Shown: piece after piece, positions 25,169 to 35,660 of the stretch | How positions within the stretch are numbered: position 1 is the first letter of the stretch | Layout: every line of letters begins with the position of its first letter | Source of the DNA: Streptomyces sp. A 4/2 | Lineage (GTDB): Bacteria; Actinomycetota; Actinomycetes; Streptomycetales; Streptomycetaceae | NCBI RefSeq assembly: GCF_940670765.1 | Contig: NZ_CALNVW010000061.1 | Span: 1-64,000 of the forward strand | Direction: 5' to 3' | Length of the DNA stretch: 64,000 bases | Position numbers and translations under genes: made by a program | The notes under the pieces: generated by a model | The model's input: the letters and a program-made list of their open reading frames with translations, nothing else | Told to the model about the DNA's origin: nothing | Databases searched by the model: none

Positions 25169-25183
25169 GGTTGACGCTCAACC
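25169..25183. promoter_or_regulatory. Operator-like inverted repeat GGTTGA-CGC-TCAACC
   Basis: Perfect six-base arms around CGC, lying between the two GTAATGCATT copies. It overlaps TTGACG (25171-25176), which would be a good -35 hexamer; I could not find a well-spaced -10. Confidence 0.5.
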
Positions 25184-25230
25184 GGACAAAGTGGCAGCCT
25201 AATCGACGGCCCGTGACGATCAAGTTGCTC

Positions 25231-25240
25231 GTAATGCATT
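25231..25240. promoter_or_regulatory. GTAATGCATT site, second copy
   Basis: Second exact copy, 114 bases after the first (about 11 helical turns) and 46 bases before the start of the adenylation-thiolation gene. Confidence 0.5.
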
Positions 25241-25286
25241 GTGCGATCCGTTACCGCATTCCGAATTCTCTTGAGGGGACACGTGA

Positions 25287-27223
<1,937 letters not shown>

Positions 27224-27227
<4 letters not shown>

Positions 27228-28171
27228 CTTCGCAGGCAGAGAGCTTCGCCCTCGACGCACAGCAGTTGGCGGACTTCCACGCGCGCGGATACGCGGGTCC
27301 GTTCACGCTCTACGAACCGGACGAGATGAAGGACATCTGGCGGCGGGAACGGCTGCGGCTGCTGGACCGCACGGACGCCGTCTACCAGGACCGCGCCGCG
27401 GTGTCCGGCACCACCAACATCGCCAACTACGACCGGCATCTCGACTCCGACTTCCTCGCCGACCACATCACCAGGCCGGAGATCGTGGACCGGGTCAGCC
27501 GCATCCTCGGGCCGGACGTGCTGTGCTGGCGCACCGAGTTCTTCCCGAAGTACCCGGGCGACGAGGGAACGGACTGGCACCAGGCCGACACCTTCGCCAA
27601 CGCCTCCGGCACCCCGCAGATCCAGTGGCCGGACGGCTCCGACTTCGGTGGCACGATCACCGTGTGGACCGCCTTCAGCGAGGCGAGCGTGGATATGGGG
27701 TGCCTGCAGTTCATCCCCGGCACCCACCGCACCATGTACTACGACGAGACCAAGCGCATGCACTACGTCCCGGACAAGGTCAACTCCGTGGAGAAGGACG
27801 GGATTCGCCGTGGCTTCTTCGGCTACGACTACCGCGAGCTCCAGATCGACGAGGACTGGACCCCTGACGAGTCGCAGGCCGTGAACATGGAGATGCGGGC
27901 GGGCCAGTTCATCGTCTTCTGGTCCACCCTGATGCACGCCTCCCACCCGCACAGCGGCCGGAGCCGCGACATGCGGATGGGTTTCGCCTCCCGTTACGTG
28001 CCCACCTCCGTGGAGGTCTACCCCGGCACGGACTCCATCGAGGAGTACGGAGGCCGAGTGAGCCTCGACCGCTACGGCGCGGTCCTGGTGCACGGCGAGA
28101 ACACGCACACCCACAACCGGATCGCGACGCACACCACACGCAACCGCCCGTTCCGGGCTCCGGGCGTCTGA
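27224..28171 (+). CDS. Fe(II)/2-oxoglutarate-dependent aliphatic halogenase (SyrB2/CytC3 type)
   Basis: This 315-residue PhyH-family enzyme shows the halogenase hallmark: the iron-binding HxD/E motif is changed to His119-Gln-Ala121 (DWHQADTFANASG), leaving a site for chloride. The distal ligand is His238 (LMHASHPHSG) and 2-oxoglutarate should bind Arg251 in MRMGFASRYV. All these residues sit at SyrB2 positions plus three (116, 118, 235, 248). It should chlorinate the gamma-methyl of carrier-bound threonine. ATG 27224 overlaps the previous stop by four bases. It acts only on a substrate tethered to the partner carrier in known relatives. A bromide or hydroxylation outcome cannot be excluded from sequence. 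Confidence 0.93.
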
Positions 28172-28245
28172 GGGACCGTACGCGGGCGGTGTCCGTGGCC
28201 ACCGGGTCGCCGGGCGGTCGGCTCCCCGTACCGAGAGGCGGTCCG

Positions 28246-29568
28246 ATGGAGGAGGGAAGCGCATCAACCATGCCTGACACAGAGGCCGGTCCACGATTGT
28301 CACAAGGCAACGGCCCGCGACCGGCACCGGGCAACGGCCCGCGATCGGCACCGGGCAACGGCCCGCGATCGGCGCAGAGCAGCGCGGACGCCGTACCGCT
28401 GCAGGAACTCGCCGCCGCCCTGCTCGATCTGGAACCGCTCCTGAGCGCCGTGCCCGAGCGCCTGCGGGTGACTCCGCCTGCGGGGTCGGACCCTGGCTCC
28501 GTACGGGTGCTGCAAGCGGCGCTGGACGCGCTCGCGGCCCGGCTGGACATGCCCGGGGTCACTGTCGTCCCGTCCGGCGACGGGCTGTGGTCCGTGGAAC
28601 TGGCCGTCAGCAGACGGCTGGCCCGCGCGCTCGGCACGGCGCCGGCGGAGGCGGTGATCCACGCGGACGCCTCCGCGGTCGACCGCGCCGTGCGGGCCGT
28701 ACACGCCACTCCCCCGGGCCGGCCGGTCCCGCTGCGCGCCCACGACGGCACCCCGCTGCGCGGCTACCGGGCAGGGGCGGCGGACGCACCCGCCGTGGTG
28801 GTGGTGATGGCCTGCGGCATGCCGGTCGGCCTGGCGGCCCCCTGGTTGCGGGCGCTGTCCGGGACCTGCCAGGTGGTGACCTGGGAGAGCCGTGGCATGT
28901 TCGCCGCCGGGGACGGTCCGGGGCTGCCCGCCCTGACCGGACACGACCTCGCCGCGCAGGCAGCCGACGTCCTTGCCGTCCTCGACGGTTTCGGCATCGG
29001 TGAGGCGCACGTCATGGGGTTGTGCGGCGGCGCGGCCCTCGCGCTGGCCGCTGCCGCGGCCTCGCCCCGGGTGACCTCGCTCAGCCTGTGGCACGGCGAC
29101 TACGAACTGGGCGAGGACGCCCCCAAGACACCCCATCAGCGTGACGTCGAGGGCCTGTTGGCGATGGCGAGCCGCAGCCCCCGGCACGCCGAGGGCCTGC
29201 ACCGGATGATGCGCAGGCCACAGGCCTTGGACGCGCTGCGTCCCGAGGTCGCCCACCACCTTCTCCACCCTTATGCCTCACCGGAGTTGATGCACCGCTA
29301 CGGGCTCCTCAACGGCGTCATCATGAGCACGGACTACCGTCCGCTCCTCAGGGAGGTGCGGCAGCCGACGCTGGTCGTCTCCAGCGAACAGGACACGACA
29401 GCCCATCCCGAGGGGTCCGTCCAGGTCGCGGAGCGGCTGCCCTGCGCGACGTTGCGGATGATGCCGCACGGGGATCACCTGTCGGCCTTCGGCGCGGACC
29501 CCGGACTCGTGGGCCTGTTGTCGGACTTCATGCGGGACATCCACGGGACGACCGAGAGGGACACATGA
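28246..29568 (+). CDS. Alpha/beta-hydrolase-fold aminoacyl transferase with cysteine nucleophile (SyrC/CmaE-like)
   Basis: This 440-residue protein has an N-terminal region of about 190 residues, partly low complexity, then an alpha/beta-hydrolase domain. The nucleophile elbow reads MGLCGGAA, with Cys260 in place of the usual serine, and the late histidine is in MPHGDHLSAF. Cysteine here is the mark of SyrC and CmaE, which shuttle an aminoacyl group between carrier proteins. That suits this operon, where one carrier is on the adenylation protein and another on the methyltransferase. Start is uncertain: ATG 28246 (AGAGG seven bases upstream) or ATG 28270 (stronger but distant AGGAGGG); GTG 28189 is also open. 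Its end overlaps the next gene by four bases. Confidence 0.8.
   Translation: MEEGSASTMPDTEAGPRLSQGNGPRPAPGNGPRSAPGNGPRSAQSSADAVPLQELAAALLDLEPLLSAVPERLRVTPPAGSDPGSVRVLQAALDALAARLDMPGVTVVPSGDGLWSVELAVSRRLARALGTAPAEAVIHADASAVDRAVRAVHATPPGRPVPLRAHDGTPLRGYRAGAADAPAVVVVMACGMPVGLAAPWLRALSGTCQVVTWESRGMFAAGDGPGLPALTGHDLAAQAADVLAVLDGFGIGEAHVMGLCGGAALALAAAAASPRVTSLSLWHGDYELGEDAPKTPHQRDVEGLLAMASRSPRHAEGLHRMMRRPQALDALRPEVAHHLLHPYASPELMHRYGLLNGVIMSTDYRPLLREVRQPTLVVSSEQDTTAHPEGSVQVAERLPCATLRMMPHGDHLSAFGADPGLVGLLSDFMRDIHGTTERDT
28306..28377 (+). repeat. Three 24-base tandem repeats within the aminoacyl transferase gene
   Basis: Three in-frame units (28306-28329, 28330-28353, 28354-28377) encode GNGPRPAP, GNGPRSAP and GNGPRSAQ, a flexible N-terminal linker likely to vary in copy number between strains. 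Confidence 0.85.
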
Positions 29569-31073
29569 CCGACCTGACCACTCCCGTCGCACCAGCCGCC
29601 GACGCCGAGGCGGACCGAGCCCTGACAGCGGCGTTCCGTACCCACCCCGCCGTCCTGGACGCCGATGTCCTGGGACCTGTCCGGCCGGTCTTCGGACAGG
29701 CCCTGGGCGCCCCGGACCGCACCGCCTGTCTCCTCCCCGATCCGGAAGCCGCCGCGCTCCTGCACCGGGCCGCCGCGCTGGAGGCCGCCGGGAGGCTGGG
29801 GCGGCTGAGCTGGCACGAACCGGCGGACGACCTGCTCGTCGCCGGAGTCAGCCGCACGGAGACCGACTTCCTGTACCGCGAGATCTTCACCGACAACGCC
29901 TATCTGCGACACGGCATCACCCTGCCGGACCGCGCGGTCGTGCTGGACGTCGGCGCCAACATCGGGATGTTCACCCTCCGCGCCGCCCTGGCCAGTCCCG
30001 GCGCCCGGATCGTCGCCGTGGAACCCGTCGCCGAACTCGCGGCGGCCGTCGCCCTCAACGCCGAGTTGTACGGACTCGACGTCACCGTACTGAACTGCGC
30101 CCTGGGCAGCGTCACGGGCGAGAGCGACTTCACCTACTACCCCGGCAACAGCGTGATGTCCGGCCGGTTCGCGCATCCCGACGAGGACGTCGAGGTGCTG
30201 CGGCGCTACCTCGTCACCGGCGAGGAGGCCACTCAGGGCCCGCAGCTCGGCAGGCTCGCCGCCGACCGGCTGACGGCAGAGGCCCGCCGCTGCGAGGTCA
30301 GCACCCTGACGCGGGTGATCGCCGAACAGCGGCTGGAGCGGATCGACCTGCTGAAGATCGACGTGGAGAAGGCCGAGGCCGAGGTACTGGCGGGGATCGA
30401 CGACGCGTCGTGGAGCCGCATCGACCGCATCGCCATGGAAGTCCACGACCTCGACGGACGGTTGAAGGAACTGGTCTCGCTGCTGCGGGACCGGGGCTTC
30501 GAGGTCTCTCACGACCAGGACCCCCGGCTCGTGCTGACGCCCTGTCACAATGTCTACGCCTACGCGCCGCACCGTCCGGCCCGGCAGCTGCCGCCCGCAC
30601 CGCCGAACACCGCCGGCCGGCCCGGTGGCCCCACCCTGCGGGTGCTGGAACGCGAACTCCGGGACCTCGCGGCCCGGAACGCCCCCGGCCTCGCGGTGCC
30701 CGGCCGCTTCGCCGTCGTGGCGGATCTCGACGAGGCCCGCCGGACCGCGCCCACCGGGGACGGCGGCTCGCCGCAGCTCCCGTCCGGGCCCGGCACCGCC
30801 GTACTCGCCGAGATCTGGACGGACATCTTCGGTCCCGGCACCGTGCGCCCCGACGCCAACTTCTTCGCCCTCGGCGGGAACTCCCTCACCGCGGTCCGTC
30901 TGCTGGCGCAGCTGGAGGACCGGCTCGGGGAGGACGTGCTGGCACCGGACACCGTCTTCACCGCCGACAACTTCGCGGAGATCGCCGCCGCGCTGGAGGC
31001 CGGACTGCCACCGGAGGAATCCGCCGGTACGCCGGGAGGCGCACCGCACCCCGACCGGCCCGGCGCACGGTGA
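29565..31073 (+). CDS. FkbM-family methyltransferase fused to a C-terminal carrier protein domain
   Basis: This 502-residue didomain protein has a SAM-binding FkbM domain with motif I DVGANIGMF near residue 128 and the family segment LLKIDVEKAEAEVL near residue 265. After a Pro-rich linker a peptidyl carrier domain follows, with the phosphopantetheine serine Ser440 in FALGGNSLTAV. FkbM enzymes usually methylate hydroxyl groups. The fusion suggests methylation of an aminoacyl group tethered on its own carrier, probably delivered by the preceding acyltransferase. ATG 29565 and the downstream GTG both overlap their neighbours by four bases. The O-methylation target (threonine hydroxyl) is inferred. 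Confidence 0.85.
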   Translation: MTDLTTPVAPAADAEADRALTAAFRTHPAVLDADVLGPVRPVFGQALGAPDRTACLLPDPEAAALLHRAAALEAAGRLGRLSWHEPADDLLVAGVSRTETDFLYREIFTDNAYLRHGITLPDRAVVLDVGANIGMFTLRAALASPGARIVAVEPVAELAAAVALNAELYGLDVTVLNCALGSVTGESDFTYYPGNSVMSGRFAHPDEDVEVLRRYLVTGEEATQGPQLGRLAADRLTAEARRCEVSTLTRVIAEQRLERIDLLKIDVEKAEAEVLAGIDDASWSRIDRIAMEVHDLDGRLKELVSLLRDRGFEVSHDQDPRLVLTPCHNVYAYAPHRPARQLPPAPPNTAGRPGGPTLRVLERELRDLAARNAPGLAVPGRFAVVADLDEARRTAPTGDGGSPQLPSGPGTAVLAEIWTDIFGPGTVRPDANFFALGGNSLTAVRLLAQLEDRLGEDVLAPDTVFTADNFAEIAAALEAGLPPEESAGTPGGAPHPDRPGAR

Positions 31074-31918
31074 CGGCACCCGCCGGAGCGGCGTCCGCCC
31101 CGGACGGACCCGGGCCGCCGCACACGACTTCGCCGAGCGGCCTCTTCCACCGGCCCCTGCCCCGCCCGCACGCCGCCCTGCGGCTGGTGTGCCTGCCGCA
31201 CGCGGGCGGTGGGACCTCGGTGTTCCGGGACTGGCCGGCGCGCCTGCCCGCGGACGTGGAGCTCGTCGCCGTACGGCTGCCCGGCCGTGAGAGCCGCATC
31301 CGGGAGCGCCCGTTCACCTCGTGGACGACGCTGGTGGACGTGGTGGCCGACGCACTGGCCCGGGAAGTCCCCGCGCCGTACGTCCTGTTCGGGCACAGCC
31401 TGGGCGGCATGCTCGCGTACGAACTGACGATGCGCGGGGCGTCCACCGCCCCGCCGTCCGGCGCCGCACCACCCGCCCCGCAGCTGCCCGAGCGCCTGAT
31501 CCTGGCCGGCTGCCGGGCCCCCGACGTACCGTCACCGCACCCGGGTCTCCACGACGTGCCCCGCGACCGGTTCGCCGCCGATCTCGCCGCGCTGGCCGGG
31601 TCGCCTCCCGAGGTCCTGCGCAACCGCGCGCTGCTGGGCCTGCTGGAGCCGATGCTCCGAGCCGATCTGGAACTGGCCCAGACCTGGCCGTGGCGCGAAC
31701 CGCTCCCCCTGCCGGTACCGCTCACCGTGTTCGACGCGTCCGACGATGTCATGGCGCCGCCCGAGGCGGTCGCCGGCTGGCGGCGGTACGCGCCGCTGGG
31801 CGTGCGGGCGCACCATCTGTCCGGAGGTCACTTCACCCTCCACGAAGACCCGGAGCGCTTCCTGACGCTGCTGCGCGGCGAACTGCTCCCGGCGGCGGGG
31901 CGCGTCCCGACCCGGTGA
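31070..31918 (+). CDS. Type II thioesterase
   Basis: This 282-residue alpha/beta hydrolase resembles the editing thioesterases of NRPS and PKS systems: LVCLPHAGGGTSVFRDW at the N-terminus, nucleophile in FGHSLGGMLAYEL, and the catalytic histidine in GGHFTLHEDP near the C-terminus. It has a roughly 25-residue Ala/Pro-rich extension. It may clear misloaded carriers or, since no other release enzyme is present, free the finished amino acid. GTG 31070 overlaps the previous stop (GTGA). An 89-base gap separates it from the last gene of the operon. Confidence 0.88.
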   Translation: MTAPAGAASAPDGPGPPHTTSPSGLFHRPLPRPHAALRLVCLPHAGGGTSVFRDWPARLPADVELVAVRLPGRESRIRERPFTSWTTLVDVVADALAREVPAPYVLFGHSLGGMLAYELTMRGASTAPPSGAAPPAPQLPERLILAGCRAPDVPSPHPGLHDVPRDRFAADLAALAGSPPEVLRNRALLGLLEPMLRADLELAQTWPWREPLPLPVPLTVFDASDDVMAPPEAVAGWRRYAPLGVRAHHLSGGHFTLHEDPERFLTLLRGELLPAAGRVPTR

Positions 31919-32007
31919 CGCCCACCGGTGACGGCCGCCCGAAATCCCCGCGCCGTCTGACATCCCCTCACCCCCCGTTCCCACACCCGCGGAGAGGCCC
32001 GGACCCT

Positions 32008-33174
32008 ATGCGTTCCCCGTACTTCACAGCCGAGCACGACGCCTTCCGCCAGGAGGTGCGTGCCGTACTGGCAGCCGAGACGGAGGGGGCCGCCGATGTC
32101 TGGGAACGGGAGTGCCGTGTGCCGCGCACCCTGTGGAAGACGCTCGCGGACCACGATCTCCTCGGGCTGCTCCACTCACGGGAGAACGGCGGCACCGACC
32201 GCGATCTGTTCACCTCGGTCGTGTTCCTGGAGGAACTGGGCCGCACCGGGTACGGCGGCATGCGGGCTGCCGTCTCCGTCCACGCCTACATGGCGACGCA
32301 CTATCTGGGGGCCGTCGGCAGTCCGGAACTGCGCGCCGCCTATCTGACCCCGGCCGTCCGGGGTGAACGCGTCGCCGCGCTGGCCCTGACCGAACCCGGG
32401 GCGGGATCGGACCTGTCCGGGCTGTCCACCACGGCCTCGCGGGACGGCGAGCACTACGTCGTGCGCGGCGCGAAGAGCATGGTCAGCAACGGCACCACGG
32501 CCGACTTCCACGTCACCGCGGTCCGCACCACCCCGGTGACCGACGGGGCGCACAGCGGCCGGACCGGACTGTCGCTGCTCGTCATCGACGCGAACGCCTC
32601 CGGAGTCACCGTAGAACCGCAGCCCACCCTCGGCTGGCGCGCGGCAGGTACCGCGGGCGTGACGTACGACGGGGTGCGCGTGCCCGCGGGGAACCTCGTC
32701 GGGCGGCAGGACAGCGGCTTCTACTACCTGATGCGCGGACTCCAGCTCGAACGGCTCGCGGCTGCGGCCCTCGCGCTGGGCGGAATGGACCGCTGCCTCG
32801 AACAGACCCTCCGCTTCGCCCGTGGCCGCAGGATCTTCGACGGGCCGCTCGCCGGACTCCAGGCGCCCCGGCACCGGCTCGCCGGACTGGCGACGGAACT
32901 GGAGGCGGCCCGCCAGCTGGTCCACCACACGGCCTGGCTCCTCCAGCAGGGGGAACTCCCGGTGACCGCATGCTCGATGGCCAAGCTGTACACCACCGAA
33001 CTGGCGTGCCGGATGGCCGACTTGAGCCTGCAGTTACAGGGTTCCCACGGATATCAGGACGGGTCCGAGGCCGCCCGGGTGTACCGGGACGCACGGGCCG
33101 CGACCATCGCCGCCGGTCCCAGCGAGGTGATGCGGGACATCGTCGCCGGGGATCTGCCGGGAGCCATGGGCTGA
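32008..33174 (+). CDS. Acyl-CoA-dehydrogenase-like flavoprotein lacking the usual catalytic glutamate
   Basis: This 388-residue protein has the acyl-CoA dehydrogenase fold: ALALTEPGAGSDLSG and AKSMVSNG contact FAD, and LQLQGSHGYQDGSEAARVYRDAR is the C-terminal signature. At the position where most members have the catalytic base in YEGT, this protein reads IAAGPSE, so Ala369 replaces glutamate. Simple alpha,beta-dehydrogenation is therefore doubtful unless another residue serves as base. The kutzneride protein KtzA, of the same superfamily, forms a cyclopropane from a chlorinated aminoacyl carrier; a similar role is possible here. GGAGAGG lies about ten bases before ATG 32008. It ends the operon, tail to tail with a histidine kinase gene. 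Confidence 0.85.
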   Translation: MRSPYFTAEHDAFRQEVRAVLAAETEGAADVWERECRVPRTLWKTLADHDLLGLLHSRENGGTDRDLFTSVVFLEELGRTGYGGMRAAVSVHAYMATHYLGAVGSPELRAAYLTPAVRGERVAALALTEPGAGSDLSGLSTTASRDGEHYVVRGAKSMVSNGTTADFHVTAVRTTPVTDGAHSGRTGLSLLVIDANASGVTVEPQPTLGWRAAGTAGVTYDGVRVPAGNLVGRQDSGFYYLMRGLQLERLAAAALALGGMDRCLEQTLRFARGRRIFDGPLAGLQAPRHRLAGLATELEAARQLVHHTAWLLQQGELPVTACSMAKLYTTELACRMADLSLQLQGSHGYQDGSEAARVYRDARAATIAAGPSEVMRDIVAGDLPGAMG

Positions 33175-33253
33175 GCCTGGGAATCCTGCCGGAACCGGCG
33201 GCCGGGCCGGGGACGGGGACGGGGACCGATGCTGCCGCCGCACGGGCGCCCGG

Positions 33254-34674
33254 TCACTGCGGGAGGGTGAGCAGGAACATGGTGCGGCCGGGCTCGCTGG
33301 CCAGCGTGACGGTGCCACCGTGCGCGGTGATCACGGCGTGCACGATGGCGAGGCCGAGGCCGGTGCTCCCGGTACTGCGGGAGCGGCTGTGGTCCGCGCG
33401 GACGAAGCGGCCGAAGACCTCCGGCTGAAGCTCCGCGGGGATGCCGGGGCCGTTGTCGGTGACGGTGAGCCGGGCGGTGGCGCCGTCGGCGGTGAGCGTG
33501 ACCGTCACCTCGGTGCCGTTCGGGGTGTGGGTCCGCGCGTTGGCGAGCAGATTGCCGATGGCCTGCTGCAGCCGGTGGGCGTCGCCGGTGACGGTCACCG
33601 GCTCCTCGGGCAGGTCGAGGAGCCAGCGGTGTGCGGGGCCCGCGGCGCGGGCGTCGGCTGTCGCGTTGAGCACCAGCAGGGTCAGATCGACCGTCTCGTG
33701 TTCGAGCGGGCGCCCGGCGTCGAGACGGGCGAGCAGCAGCAGATCGTCGACGAGACGGCTCATCCGCTGCGATTCGGACTCGATGCGCTCCAGCGCGTGC
33801 CGGACCTCGGCGGGTACGGAACCGTCGTGGCGCAGGGCGAGTTCGGCGTGGCCGCGGATGTTGGCCACCGGGGTGCGCAGTTCGTGGCTGGCGTCAGCGG
33901 CGAAGTGCCGGAGCCGTTCCTCGCTGGCCTGGCGGCGGGTGAGGGCGTCCTCGACATGACCGAGCATCCGGTTCAGCGCGGTACCGACCCGGCCGACCTC
34001 GGTCCGTGGGTCGGTGAGCGGCAGCGGGGCGGGCATGGCGACCTCTCCGCTGGCGAGCGGCAGCCGGGCCACGTTCACCGCCTGTGAGGTGACGCGTTGC
34101 AGGGGGCGCAGGGAGACCCGTACCCACAGGGCTCCCGCCACACCGGTGGCGATCAGCGCCGCGCCGAACACCGCGGCCTCGACCGCTTCGAGGCGGTGGA
34201 CCGTCTCCTCGACGGGACGCAGCGGCAGACCGGTGATCATGATGTCGTGGTCGTCGCCGTGCACGGCGGTGACCCGGTAGGCGCCCAGTGCGGACAGCCG
34301 GACGTCGTGGCCCCGGTCGTCGACGGGCACGTCCGCGAGCGCGGCCCGGTCGTGCGTGCTGAGCGTCACCTCGTGGTCCGTCGCCTCGTCGACCACGGCG
34401 GCCTGGGTGACCCCGCCGTTCAGCAACCGGGCGCCGAACGTGGCATCGGCCTGGCCGCGGGTGTCGGGCCGGTTGTCCGCGTCGGGCCGGGCCTCGTGCT
34501 CCAGGCTGGCGGCGAACCGGCCGCCGGAGGACTCCAGTTGCTGGTCCAGCCTGCCGAGCAGGAATCCCTGGAGGGCGAGGGCGGTGGTGACGCCCACCGC
34601 CAGACAGGCCGCGGCGAGCAGCAGGACGAGTCCGGCGGTGAGCTGGCCGCGCAGGGTGTGCGGGGGCGGGCGCC

Positions 34675-34678
<4 letters not shown>
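33254..34678 (-). CDS. Sensor histidine kinase
   Basis: This 474-residue membrane kinase has a transmembrane helix at about residues 14-36, an extracytoplasmic sensor of about 130 residues, a second helix near 175-195, a HAMP region, and the H-box DASHELRTPVANIRGH near residue 260. The ATPase domain follows with NLLANARTHTPNG, DNGPGIP and GLGLAIV. GTG 34678 overlaps the response-regulator stop by four bases, so the pair is co-translated. The signal is unknown; the divergent flavin-redox operon is the likely target. Confidence 0.92.
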
Positions 34679-35409
<731 letters not shown>

Positions 35410-35456
35410 GATCTGCCCAGCATCCCCCGCGCGGGCGGTCCACGCGGGCGGCCTCG

Positions 35457-35478
35457 CCTCTGAGTTTCCTCTGAACTC
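35457..35478. promoter_or_regulatory. Two phased 11-base direct repeats, candidate response-regulator site
   Basis: CCTCTGAGTTT (35457-35467) is followed directly by CCTCTGAACTC (35468-35478). Head-to-tail repeats with 11-base phasing are typical for OmpR-type regulators. A related CCTCTGTG lies on the other strand at 35599-35606, closer to the reductase gene. Confidence 0.55.
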
Positions 35479-35660
35479 CGGGACGGAACGCGGGACGGTC
35501 CCGGGACGGCGCCTGGGTGGGACGGCGGGCCGAACCCCGGTGGGGAGGGGAGGGCGCGCCCGCGCCGCCCGGCGCTCCGGGCCCGCGTTCAGAAAGTACA
35601 CAGAGGTTGAGCTGTGAGGCTGACCGCCCGTCGCCGGAGCCGACCCCGCCGAGGAGACCC

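Noticed and set aside
28246..29568. Ordinary serine esterase or proline iminopeptidase
   Set aside because: The nucleophile elbow has cysteine and the gene is embedded in a carrier-protein operon.
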